Shown here: in pieces, positions 39,001 to 46,398 of the stretch
How positions within the stretch are numbered: the first letter of the stretch is position 1
Layout: each line of letters begins with the position of its first letter
DNA from: Isoptericola chiayiensis
Lineage (GTDB): Bacteria > Actinomycetota > Actinomycetes > Actinomycetales > Cellulomonadaceae
NCBI RefSeq assembly: GCF_013149805.1
Contig: NZ_JABEZT010000002.1
Location: 1 to 64,000 of the forward strand
Direction: 5' to 3'
DNA length: 64,000 nucleotides
The notes under the pieces: generated by a model
The model's input: the letters and a program-made list of their open reading frames with translations, nothing else
What the model was told of the DNA's origin: nothing
Database searches by the model: none
Made by a program: the position numbers and the translations under genes

Positions 39001-39765
39001 TCAGCGGACCGCCGCGTAGGTGGCCGCCCCGAGGGCCCGGCGGGCCGTGCGCTCCACCTCGCGCAGCGCCGTCGAGCGCTGGTCGGCCTGCCACAGGTTG
39101 ACGGCCCCGCCGTCGTCGGCGCCCGCGAGGTCCACGATGGCGAGGAGCTTCCAGGCCAGCTGGAGCACCCGGGCCCGGCGTCCCTCGAGCTCGGGGACGG
39201 GCCAGCCGGCGGTGGTCGAGCTGCGCACGCGCTCGATGGCGTCGGCGGCGTCGTCCCGCCACCGGGCGACGTCGAGGGAGTCGAGAGCCTCGGTGGCCAC
39301 GACGAGGCTGCTGCGCAGCTCGCGTTCGGCGTCGGCCAGCGAGCCGACCGTCCCGGCCACCAGCGTGGACCACGCCGGCACCTCGAGGAGCCGCCACGTG
39401 ACGAGATGACCCGGTTCGAGCTCGCTGCCGAAGAACGTCACCTCGGGCACGGCGGCCCACGAGCCCGCCGGGGTGGCGAGCAGCACGCACTCGCCGGCGT
39501 CGGTGGCCTGCGCACCCGCCGCCGCCGGCACCCCGCAGGGGTCCCCGGGTGCGGGCAGCGCGGCGCAGACCTCGCGCGGGCCGGCGGAGAACGCGGCGAC
39601 CAGGTCCGCGAGGGTGCCCTCGCCCGCGGCGCCCGGCAGCCCGACGACGGTGTGCGGCTCGTCGTCGTCGGTGACCGACCGGACGGCGAGCCCGTGCGAA
39701 GCGCCGGTGGCCTGCAGCCACAGGGCGAGCACGACGCTGCGGGGCAGGGCGGTGGACTCGCTCAT
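39001..39765 (-). CDS. Conserved hypothetical protein
   Basis: The product is 254 residues, soluble, with no recognised domain. The N-terminus is SVVLALWLQATGASHGL. Residues 60-130 are Gly/Ala/Pro-rich with possible beta structure (CVLLATPAGSWAAVPEV). The C-terminal 110 residues are helical (LADAERELRSSLVVATEALD and LREVERTARRALGAATYAAV). The start at ATG 39765 is supported by TATGGT six bases upstream. It is divergent from an ABC ATPase gene. The function is unknown. Confidence 0.75.
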   Translation of the reverse strand: MSESTALPRSVVLALWLQATGASHGLAVRSVTDDDEPHTVVGLPGAAGEGTLADLVAAFSAGPREVCAALPAPGDPCGVPAAAGAQATDAGECVLLATPAGSWAAVPEVTFFGSELEPGHLVTWRLLEVPAWSTLVAGTVGSLADAERELRSSLVVATEALDSLDVARWRDDAADAIERVRSSTTAGWPVPELEGRRARVLQLAWKLLAIVDLAGADDGGAVNLWQADQRSTALREVERTARRALGAATYAAVR

Positions 39766-39771
39766 CCGAGA

Positions 39772-39777
39772 ACCATA
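39772..39777 (-). promoter_or_regulatory. -10 box of hypothetical gene (leaderless)
   Basis: On the minus strand this reads TATGGT, six bases before ATG at 39765. No ribosome site is seen. Confidence 0.5.
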
Positions 39778-39850
39778 GACGCCGGATGTTTCGTCCGCGG
39801 CACCGTCTCGACACGGGCGGACCGGGTCCGGTCGGACCCTGCCGCTCCGG

Positions 39851-39856
39851 TAGGGT
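39851..39856 (+). promoter_or_regulatory. -10 box of ABC ATPase gene (leaderless)
   Basis: TAGGGT, eight bases before ATG at 39865, with no ribosome site between. It is the partner of the divergent box at 39772-39777. Confidence 0.5.
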
Positions 39857-39864
39857 CGGGCACC

Positions 39865-40671
39865 ATGAGCGCGGTACTCGACCTGCAGGGTGTCACCGTC
39901 CGACGAGGCACCAACACCATCGTCGACAAGATCGACTGGACCGTCTCGGAGGGGGAGCGCTGGATCGTGCTCGGCCCGAACGGGGCGGGCAAGACCACTC
40001 TGTTGCAGATCCTCGCCGCCAGGTCGCACCCGACGGCCGGCACGGTGGACCTGCTGGGCGAGCGGCTGGGCACCACGAACGTCTTCGAGCTGCGACCGCG
40101 CATCGGGTTCTCCTCCGCGGCGCTCGCCGACCGCATCCCCGGCGGGGAGACCGTGCGCGACGTCGTGCTGACCGCCGCCTACGGCGTCACCGGCCGGTGG
40201 CGCGAGGAGTACGAGCAGCTCGACGAGGACCAGGCCGCCGCGCTGCTGGCCGCGTTCGACGTCGCCGATCTCGTCGACCGGCGCTACGGCACCCTCTCGG
40301 AGGGGGAGCGCAAGCGCGTCCAGATCGCGCGGGCGCTCATGACGGACCCCGAGGTGCTGCTCCTGGACGAGCCCGCTGCCGGCCTGGACCTGGCGGGGCG
40401 CGAGGAGCTGGTCGGTGCCCTGAGCGAGCTGGCCGCGGATCCTGCGTCCCCGGTGCTGGTGCTCGTCACGCACCACGTGGAGGAGATCCCGCCGGGGTTC
40501 ACCCACCTGCTGCTGCTCGGCGACGGCACGGTCGAGGCGGCCGGGCCGATCGAGGAGGTCCTCACGGCCGAGAACCTCTCGAAGGCGTTCGGGATGGACC
40601 TGCTCGTGGCCCACGGCGGCGGGCGGTGGCTGGCGCGCGCGGCACGGTCCACGCGGACCTCCTCGCACTGA
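39865..40671 (+). CDS. Stand-alone ABC ATPase (ModF/YlmA-like)
   Basis: The product is 268 residues. Walker A is GPNGAGKTTLLQ near residue 38, the signature region is TLSEGERKRVQIARALM (SEGE instead of SGGQ), Walker B is LLLDEPAAGLDL, and the switch His is in VTHHVEEIPPG. The SEGE signature and PPGFTH block are typical of the actinobacterial stand-alone ABC proteins often called iron or molybdate type. No permease is encoded beside it. Its partner and substrate are unknown. Confidence 0.88.
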   Translation: MSAVLDLQGVTVRRGTNTIVDKIDWTVSEGERWIVLGPNGAGKTTLLQILAARSHPTAGTVDLLGERLGTTNVFELRPRIGFSSAALADRIPGGETVRDVVLTAAYGVTGRWREEYEQLDEDQAAALLAAFDVADLVDRRYGTLSEGERKRVQIARALMTDPEVLLLDEPAAGLDLAGREELVGALSELAADPASPVLVLVTHHVEEIPPGFTHLLLLGDGTVEAAGPIEEVLTAENLSKAFGMDLLVAHGGGRWLARAARSTRTSSH

Positions 40672-40703
40672 CGCGGCCGCGTCCCTCCTCGGCGACCAGC
40701 GAT

Positions 40704-40725
40704 CTTTGGTATTTTTTGACCAAAG
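40704..40725. promoter_or_regulatory. AT-rich palindrome upstream of nfeD
   Basis: CTTTGGT (40704-40710) and ACCAAAG (40719-40725) are perfect inverted repeats around an eight-base T-rich spacer. A possible -10 box TATTTT starts at 40710, so a protein bound here would block it. It is the most AT-rich spot in this part of the window. It could be an operator for the nfeD-SPFH operon or an RNA stem-loop after the ABC gene. Confidence 0.5.
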
Positions 40726-40749
40726 CAGACGGTGCGGTCGGAGGAGATC

Positions 40750-41241
40750 ATGGACGGCTGGTTGTGGTGGGTCGCCGGGGCGTTCGTCCTGGCCGTGGTG
40801 GAGATGCTGACCCTCGACCTGGTGTTCATCATGCTCGCCGGTGGAGCGGTGGCGGGCGGCATCACCGCGGGCGCCGGCGGGCCGCTGTGGCTCCAGATCG
40901 TCGTGGCCTGCGTGGTGGCGGTGCTGCTGCTCGGCGTGCTGCGACCCTGGTTGCTGACCAACCTCCGGCAGCGTGAACCGCTGCAGGAGACCAACACCGC
41001 CGCCCAGGTGGGTCGGCTCGCCGTGGTCATCGCCGAGGTGACGGAGACCGGCGGGCGGGTCAAGCTCTCGGGCGAGGTCTGGTCGGCCCGCCTTCCCGAC
41101 GACGGCATCGCCAACAGCAGCGGCCGCGTGCCCGAGGGGGTCGAGGTGCGGGTCGTGGCCATCGACGGCGCGACCGCCGTCGTCCAGCCCGCCGCCGCGC
41201 CGGACACGACCCCCACCGACGACGGCGGCCGGATCGCCTGA
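40750..41241 (+). CDS. nfeD: NfeD-like membrane protein
   Basis: The product is 163 residues. ATG at 40750 follows GGAGGAG. Two membrane segments (about 4-24 and 45-64) are followed by an OB-fold C-terminal domain (VGRLAVVIAEVTETGGRVKL and EGVEVRVVAIDGATAVVQP). NfeD proteins work with SPFH/stomatin proteins in membrane microdomains; the SPFH gene is next, 41 bases on. Confidence 0.9.
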   Translation: MDGWLWWVAGAFVLAVVEMLTLDLVFIMLAGGAVAGGITAGAGGPLWLQIVVACVVAVLLLGVLRPWLLTNLRQREPLQETNTAAQVGRLAVVIAEVTETGGRVKLSGEVWSARLPDDGIANSSGRVPEGVEVRVVAIDGATAVVQPAAAPDTTPTDDGGRIA

Positions 41242-41282
41242 GCGGCCCGCCGGGCCGAACCGACAACGGAAAGAGTCCCTCC

Positions 41283-42467
41283 GTGGAACCAGGAACCATC
41301 ATCCTCTGGATCGTCCTGCTCGCCTTCGTGGTCTTCGTGGTCACGGCGCTGTTCAAGATGGTCCGTGTCGTGCCGCAGGCCACCGCGCTGATCATCGAGC
41401 GCCTCGGCCGCTACCAGAAGACCTTCGACCCGGGCCTGCACTGGCTGGTGCCCTTCATCGACAAGGTGCGTGCCGGCGTCGACCTGCGTGAGCAGGTCGT
41501 CTCGTTCCCGCCGCAGCCGGTCATCACGTCCGACAACCTCGTCGTCGAGATCGACACCGTCATCTACTTCCAGGTGACCGAGCCCAAGTCGGCCGTCTAC
41601 GAGATCTCGAACTACATCACCGGTATCGAGCAGCTCACCGTCACCACGCTGCGCAACGTCGTCGGCTCCATGGACCTCGAGCAGACGCTGACCAGCCGTG
41701 ACCAGATCAACGGCCAGCTGCGCGGCGTCCTCGACGAGGCGACCGGACGCTGGGGCGTGCGCGTCAACCGCGTCGAGCTGAAGTCCATCGAACCGCCCGC
41801 CTCCGTGCAGGGCGCGATGGAGCAGCAGATGCGTGCCGAGCGCGACCGTCGTGCCGCGATCCTCACCGCCGAGGGCGTCAAGCAGTCGCAGATCCTCACC
41901 GCCGAGGGTGAGAAGCAGTCCCAGATCCTCAAGGCCGAGGGTGACGCACAGTCGGCGATCCTGCAGGCCGAGGGCGAGGCCCGCGCGATCCTGCAGGTCT
42001 TCGAGGCGATCCACCAGGGCAACCCGGACCCGAAGCTGCTGGCCTACCAGTACCTGCAGATGCTGCCGGAGATCGCCAACGGCTCGTCGTCCAAGCTGTG
42101 GGTGGTCCCCACCGAGTTCACCGCCGCGCTGGGCTCCATCGCGAAGGGCTTCGGCGGCACGCCGGGGACCCCGGGCATCCCCACCGAGCCGGGGGACGAC
42201 GACGAGGGCGACGGCGGCGTCGGCGCCGCGCTGTCCTCCGCGCTGGGCCAGTCCGGGCTGCAGGACCCGGGCGAGGCGCTCGCCGAGGCCCGCCGCCAGG
42301 CCGAGGCCGCGACCGCCGACGCCACGAGCTCGGGCACCCGGTCGGGTTCGCCGTTCGACCCGTCGGTCGAGCGCGGGCAGCGTCCGGCCGGCGAGCAGCC
42401 GCCGGCGCCGCCGGCCTCGCCGCAGCCGCGCACGCTCGGTGACGAGGAGCAGCCTCCGCAGCAGTAG
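41283..42467 (+). CDS. SPFH/stomatin family protein
   Basis: The product is 394 residues, from a GTG start. One N-terminal membrane segment (ILWIVLLAFVVFVVTALF) precedes the SPFH domain: ERLGRYQKTFDPGLHWLVPFID, then DNLVVEIDTVIYFQV and LRNVVGSMDLEQTLTSRDQIN. A repeated AEG coiled coil follows (ILTAEGVKQSQ, ILTAEGEKQSQ, ILKAEGDAQSA). The last 110 residues are Gly/Pro/Ala-rich and disordered. It forms membrane-bound oligomers, and the NfeD partner is upstream. Confidence 0.93.
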   Translation: MEPGTIILWIVLLAFVVFVVTALFKMVRVVPQATALIIERLGRYQKTFDPGLHWLVPFIDKVRAGVDLREQVVSFPPQPVITSDNLVVEIDTVIYFQVTEPKSAVYEISNYITGIEQLTVTTLRNVVGSMDLEQTLTSRDQINGQLRGVLDEATGRWGVRVNRVELKSIEPPASVQGAMEQQMRAERDRRAAILTAEGVKQSQILTAEGEKQSQILKAEGDAQSAILQAEGEARAILQVFEAIHQGNPDPKLLAYQYLQMLPEIANGSSSKLWVVPTEFTAALGSIAKGFGGTPGTPGIPTEPGDDDEGDGGVGAALSSALGQSGLQDPGEALAEARRQAEAATADATSSGTRSGSPFDPSVERGQRPAGEQPPAPPASPQPRTLGDEEQPPQQ

Positions 42468-42484
42468 TGCACCGTGCGGCGCCC

Positions 42485-42527
42485 GCGCGACCCCCCGTGC
42501 CCGGCATAGGGTGACGGGGGGTCGCGC
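42485..42527. terminator. Terminator-like hairpin carrying a -10 box in its loop
   Basis: GCGCGACCCCCCGT (42485-42498) and ACGGGGGGTCGCGC (42514-42527) form a perfect 14-bp stem with a 15-base loop. The loop contains TAGGGT (42507-42512), the same -10-like box seen before several genes here. So it may end the nfeD-SPFH transcript and also start the ABC exporter transcript whose ATG is at 42559. Confidence 0.65.
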
Positions 42528-42558
42528 GCGTGCGGCCCCGTCCCGCCCCGGAGGTCGG

Positions 42559-44310
42559 ATGCTCGTCCCGCTGGCTCGCCGCTACCTGCGGCCCTACTAC
42601 GCCGCCGTCGTGGTGCTGCTTCTGCTGCAGGTCGGCCAGACGCTCGGGTCGCTGTACCTGCCGTCGCTGAACGCCGACATCGTCGACGACGGGGTGACGA
42701 CCGGTGACACCGGCTACATCATGCGGGTCGGCGGATGGATGCTGCTGGTCAGTCTCGGCCAGGTCGTCTGCGCCGTCGGCGCCGTGTTCCTCGGGGCGCG
42801 GGCCGCGACCGCGTTCGGCCGTGACCTGCGTCGCGACCTGTTCGACGCCGTGCAGGGCTTCTCCGCGCGCGAGCTCGGCCGGTTCGGGGCGCCGTCGCTG
42901 ATCACCCGCACCACCAACGACGTCCAGCAGGTCATGATGGTCGTCCTGATGACCTTCACGGTGATGGTCATGGCGCCGATCATGATGGTCGGCGGCATCG
43001 TCATGGCGCTGCGTGAGGACCCCTCGCTCTCGCTCCTGCTCGTGGTGATCGTGCCCGTGCTCGGCGTCGCGGTCGGGCTGCTCCTGTGGCGGATGGTGCC
43101 CTACTTCCGCGGCATGCAGGCGCGCATCGACACCATCAACGCCGTGCTGCGCGAGCAGATCACGGGCCTGCGCGTGGTCCGTGCGTTCGTGCGCGAACGC
43201 CGCGAGGTCGAACGTTTCGGTGCCGCCAACGAGCGGCTCTACGACGTGTCGCTGGCCGCCGGCAAGCTCATGGCGCTCGCGTTCCCGCTGGTGATGCTCA
43301 TCATGAGCCTGTCCCAGGTGGCGGTCCTGTGGTTCGGTGCCGGCGAGGTCTCCGACGGCGACCTGCAGGTCGGCTCCCTGATGGCGTTCCTGTCCTACAT
43401 CATGTTCATCCTGATGGCCGTGATGATGTCGACGATGATGGTCATGATGATCCCGCGCGCGTCCGTGGCGGCGGGGCGGATCAGCGAGGTGCTCGGCACC
43501 GAGACGTCGGTGGTCGAGCCCGACGCCCCGGTCGCGCTGGAGTCGCTGTCCGACGGCGGAGGGCCGCGCGGGCGGCTGCGGTTCGAGTCCGTGCAGTTCG
43601 GGTACCCCGGGGCCGACGAGCCGGTCCTGCACGACATCACGTTCACCGCCGAGCCCGGGCGGACGACCGCGATCATCGGGTCCACCGGTGCGGGCAAGAC
43701 CACCCTGCTGAACCTGGTGCCGCGGCTCTTCGACGTCACGGGTGGCCGGGTGAGCATCGACGGTGTCGACGTGCGCGACCTCGCGCTCGGCGACCTGGGC
43801 GGCCTGCTCGGTCTGGTCCCGCAGAAGGCGTTCCTCTTCTCGGGCACGGTCGCCGACAACCTCCGGTACGGCAAGGCCGACGCCACCGAGGACGAGATGT
43901 GGGCCGCGCTCGAGGTCGCCCAGGCCCGGGAGTTCGTGGCCGCGCTGCCGGACGGGCTCGAGGCACCGGTGGCCCAGGGCGGGACGACCTTCTCCGGCGG
44001 CCAGCGGCAACGTCTCGCCATCGCTCGGGCCGTGATCCGCGCACCTCGGGTGTACCTGTTCGACGACTCGTTCTCCGCGCTCGACTACGCGACCGACGCC
44101 CGGCTGCGCGCGGCACTGCGCCCACGGACCCGGGACGCGACCGTGCTCGTCGTCGCGCAACGGGTCGCCACGATCCGTGACGCCGACCAGATCCTCGTGC
44201 TCGACCAGGGGCGCGTCGTCGGACGGGGGACGCACACCGAGCTGCTCGCGACGAACGAGACGTACGCGGAGATCGTGACGTCCCAGATGTCGCTGGAGGA
44301 GGCCGCATGA
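42559..44310 (+). CDS. Heterodimeric ABC exporter, subunit with degenerate site
   Basis: The product is 583 residues: six membrane helices (about 15-310), then an ABC domain. Walker A is GSTGAGKTTLL and the signature is FSGGQRQRLAIA. Walker B is VYLFDDSFSALD, with Asp in place of the catalytic Glu. In heterodimeric exporters such as TM287/288 one half has just this change. Its partner gene overlaps by 4 bp. Start at ATG 42559 behind GGAGG. The substrate is unknown; homologues export drugs or lipids. Confidence 0.92.
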   Translation: MLVPLARRYLRPYYAAVVVLLLLQVGQTLGSLYLPSLNADIVDDGVTTGDTGYIMRVGGWMLLVSLGQVVCAVGAVFLGARAATAFGRDLRRDLFDAVQGFSARELGRFGAPSLITRTTNDVQQVMMVVLMTFTVMVMAPIMMVGGIVMALREDPSLSLLLVVIVPVLGVAVGLLLWRMVPYFRGMQARIDTINAVLREQITGLRVVRAFVRERREVERFGAANERLYDVSLAAGKLMALAFPLVMLIMSLSQVAVLWFGAGEVSDGDLQVGSLMAFLSYIMFILMAVMMSTMMVMMIPRASVAAGRISEVLGTETSVVEPDAPVALESLSDGGGPRGRLRFESVQFGYPGADEPVLHDITFTAEPGRTTAIIGSTGAGKTTLLNLVPRLFDVTGGRVSIDGVDVRDLALGDLGGLLGLVPQKAFLFSGTVADNLRYGKADATEDEMWAALEVAQAREFVAALPDGLEAPVAQGGTTFSGGQRQRLAIARAVIRAPRVYLFDDSFSALDYATDARLRAALRPRTRDATVLVVAQRVATIRDADQILVLDQGRVVGRGTHTELLATNETYAEIVTSQMSLEEAA

Positions 44311-46301
44311 GCGCCCCGGCCGGCCGCTCGGCGCCGCCGCGTCCCGGAGGCGGGCCGATGGGCGGCGGGGCCGGGATGCCGACGGCCAGGGCGATGGACT
44401 TCGCCGGGTCGTTGCGCCGCTTCGCCGGCACGATGCGGCCCGAGCGGGCTCGCGTCGCCGTGCTGACCGCGTGCGGCGTCGCCTCGGTCGCCCTGACCGT
44501 CCTGGGCCCCAAGATCCTCGGTGACGCAACGAACGTGATCTTCGCGGGTGTCGTCGGCCAGATGCTCGGTCGCACCCTGCCGGCGGGCACCACCACCGAC
44601 GAGGCGGTCGCCGCGCTGCGGGCCGCCGGGGACGACACCCAGGCCGACATGCTCGCCTCGATGGGCGACGTCGTGCCCGGCCAGGGCGTCGACACCGAAC
44701 AGCTGGCCCAGGTCCTCGGCACCGCGGTGCTCGTCTACCTCGGCGCGTTCGTGTTCGGCTGGCTGCAGTCGCGGCTCATGACGGTCGCCGTGCAGCACAC
44801 GGTGCGCCGGCTGCGGGACGACGTCGAGGCCAAGCTCCACCGCATCCCCCTGAGCTACGTCGACAAGCAGGCCAAGGGCGACATCCTCTCGCGCGTCACC
44901 AACGACATCGACAACGTCGCGCAGACGACGACCCAGACGCTCGCCCAGCTCGTCACCGCGGTGCTCACCGTGGTGGGCGTGCTGGCGATGATGTTCTGGA
45001 TCTCCTGGGTGCTCGCGCTCGTCGCCCTGGTGACCGTCCCGCTGTCGGTGCTGCTGACCATGGCGATCGCCAAGCGGTCGCAGCCGCAGTTCGTCGCCCA
45101 GTGGGCGGCCACGGGACGGCTCAACGCGCACGTCGAGGAGATGTTCACCGGGCACGCGCTGGTCAAGGTGTACGGCCGGCAGGCCGACGCCGCGGCGACG
45201 TTCGCCCGGGAGAACGAGGCGGTCTACGACGCGACCCGACGCTCGCAGTTCATCAGCGGCACCATCCAGCCGTCGATGGGGTTCCTGGCGAACCTCAACT
45301 ACGTGCTGGTGGCCGTCATCGGCGGGCTGCGGGTGGCGTCCGGCCAGCTCTCGATCGGTGACGTGCAGGCGTTCATCCAGTACTCGCGCCAGTTCACCCA
45401 GCCGTTGACGCAGGTCGCCTCGATGATGAACCTGCTGCAGTCAGGCGTGGCGTCCGCCGAGCGGGTCTTCGAGCTGCTGGACGCGCCCGAGCAGCGGCCC
45501 GACCCGGATCCGGCCCGGGTCCCGGAGCGCACCGGCGGCCGGGTGGCGTTCGAGGGCGTCGCGTTCTCCTACGACCCCGACGAGCCGTTGATCGAGGACC
45601 TCGACCTCGTGGCCGAGCCGGGGCGGACGATCGCGATCGTGGGCCCGACCGGGGCAGGCAAGACGACGCTGGTGAACCTGCTGATGCGCTTCTACGAGGT
45701 CGACGCCGGACGGATCACGCTCGACGGTGTCGACACCCGGGAGCTGACCCGCGACGCGCTGCGCTCCCGCATCGGCATGGTGCTGCAGGACACGTGGCTC
45801 TTCGAGGGCACCATCGAGGAGAACCTGCGCTACGGCGTGCGCGACGGCGACGACGTCGACGAGGAGGCGTTCCTCGCCGCGACGCGGGCGACGTCGGTGG
45901 ACCCGTTCGTGCGGACGCTGCCCGACGGCTACGACACGGTCCTGGACGGCGACGGCGGTGCGCTGTCCGCCGGCGAGCGCCAGCTGCTGACGATCGCGCG
46001 CGCGTTCCTGGCGGACCCGGACATCCTCGTGCTCGACGAGGCGACCAGCTCGGTGGACACCCGCACCGAGGTCCTCGTCCAGGAGGCGATGAACGCCCTG
46101 CGGTCCGGGCGCACCTCGTTCGTCATCGCCCACCGGCTCTCCACGATCCGCGACGCCGACCTCATCGTCGTGATGGAGCACGGCCGGATCGTCGAGCAGG
46201 GCGACCACGCGCGTCTGCTGGAGGCCGGCGGGGCGTACGCCCGGCTGTACGCGAGCCAGTTCGCGGCGCCGCTCACCGCCACCGACGCCGTGCCGGAGTG
46301 A
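44307..46301 (+). CDS. Heterodimeric ABC exporter, catalytic subunit
   Basis: The product is 664 residues. The first 40 residues are Pro/Gly-rich. The membrane domain follows and has an extracytoplasmic insert between helices 1 and 2 (about residues 75-140). The ABC domain has GPTGAGKTTLVN, the signature block LSAGERQLLTIARAFL (LSAGE rather than LSGGQ), and canonical Walker B ILVLDEATSSVD with the catalytic Glu. It pairs with the previous subunit. The LSAGE variant is common in this exporter class. Confidence 0.92.
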   Translation: MSAPAGRSAPPRPGGGPMGGGAGMPTARAMDFAGSLRRFAGTMRPERARVAVLTACGVASVALTVLGPKILGDATNVIFAGVVGQMLGRTLPAGTTTDEAVAALRAAGDDTQADMLASMGDVVPGQGVDTEQLAQVLGTAVLVYLGAFVFGWLQSRLMTVAVQHTVRRLRDDVEAKLHRIPLSYVDKQAKGDILSRVTNDIDNVAQTTTQTLAQLVTAVLTVVGVLAMMFWISWVLALVALVTVPLSVLLTMAIAKRSQPQFVAQWAATGRLNAHVEEMFTGHALVKVYGRQADAAATFARENEAVYDATRRSQFISGTIQPSMGFLANLNYVLVAVIGGLRVASGQLSIGDVQAFIQYSRQFTQPLTQVASMMNLLQSGVASAERVFELLDAPEQRPDPDPARVPERTGGRVAFEGVAFSYDPDEPLIEDLDLVAEPGRTIAIVGPTGAGKTTLVNLLMRFYEVDAGRITLDGVDTRELTRDALRSRIGMVLQDTWLFEGTIEENLRYGVRDGDDVDEEAFLAATRATSVDPFVRTLPDGYDTVLDGDGGALSAGERQLLTIARAFLADPDILVLDEATSSVDTRTEVLVQEAMNALRSGRTSFVIAHRLSTIRDADLIVVMEHGRIVEQGDHARLLEAGGAYARLYASQFAAPLTATDAVPE

Positions 46302-46398
46302 GTCCGTCGCGGCGCGGGTGAAAGCCGTCCCGAGGGTGTCACGTCGAGCGGCCGCGCTGCCTCCACCACGGTAGGTCCCGCCGTCGGGGGAGGCTGCC

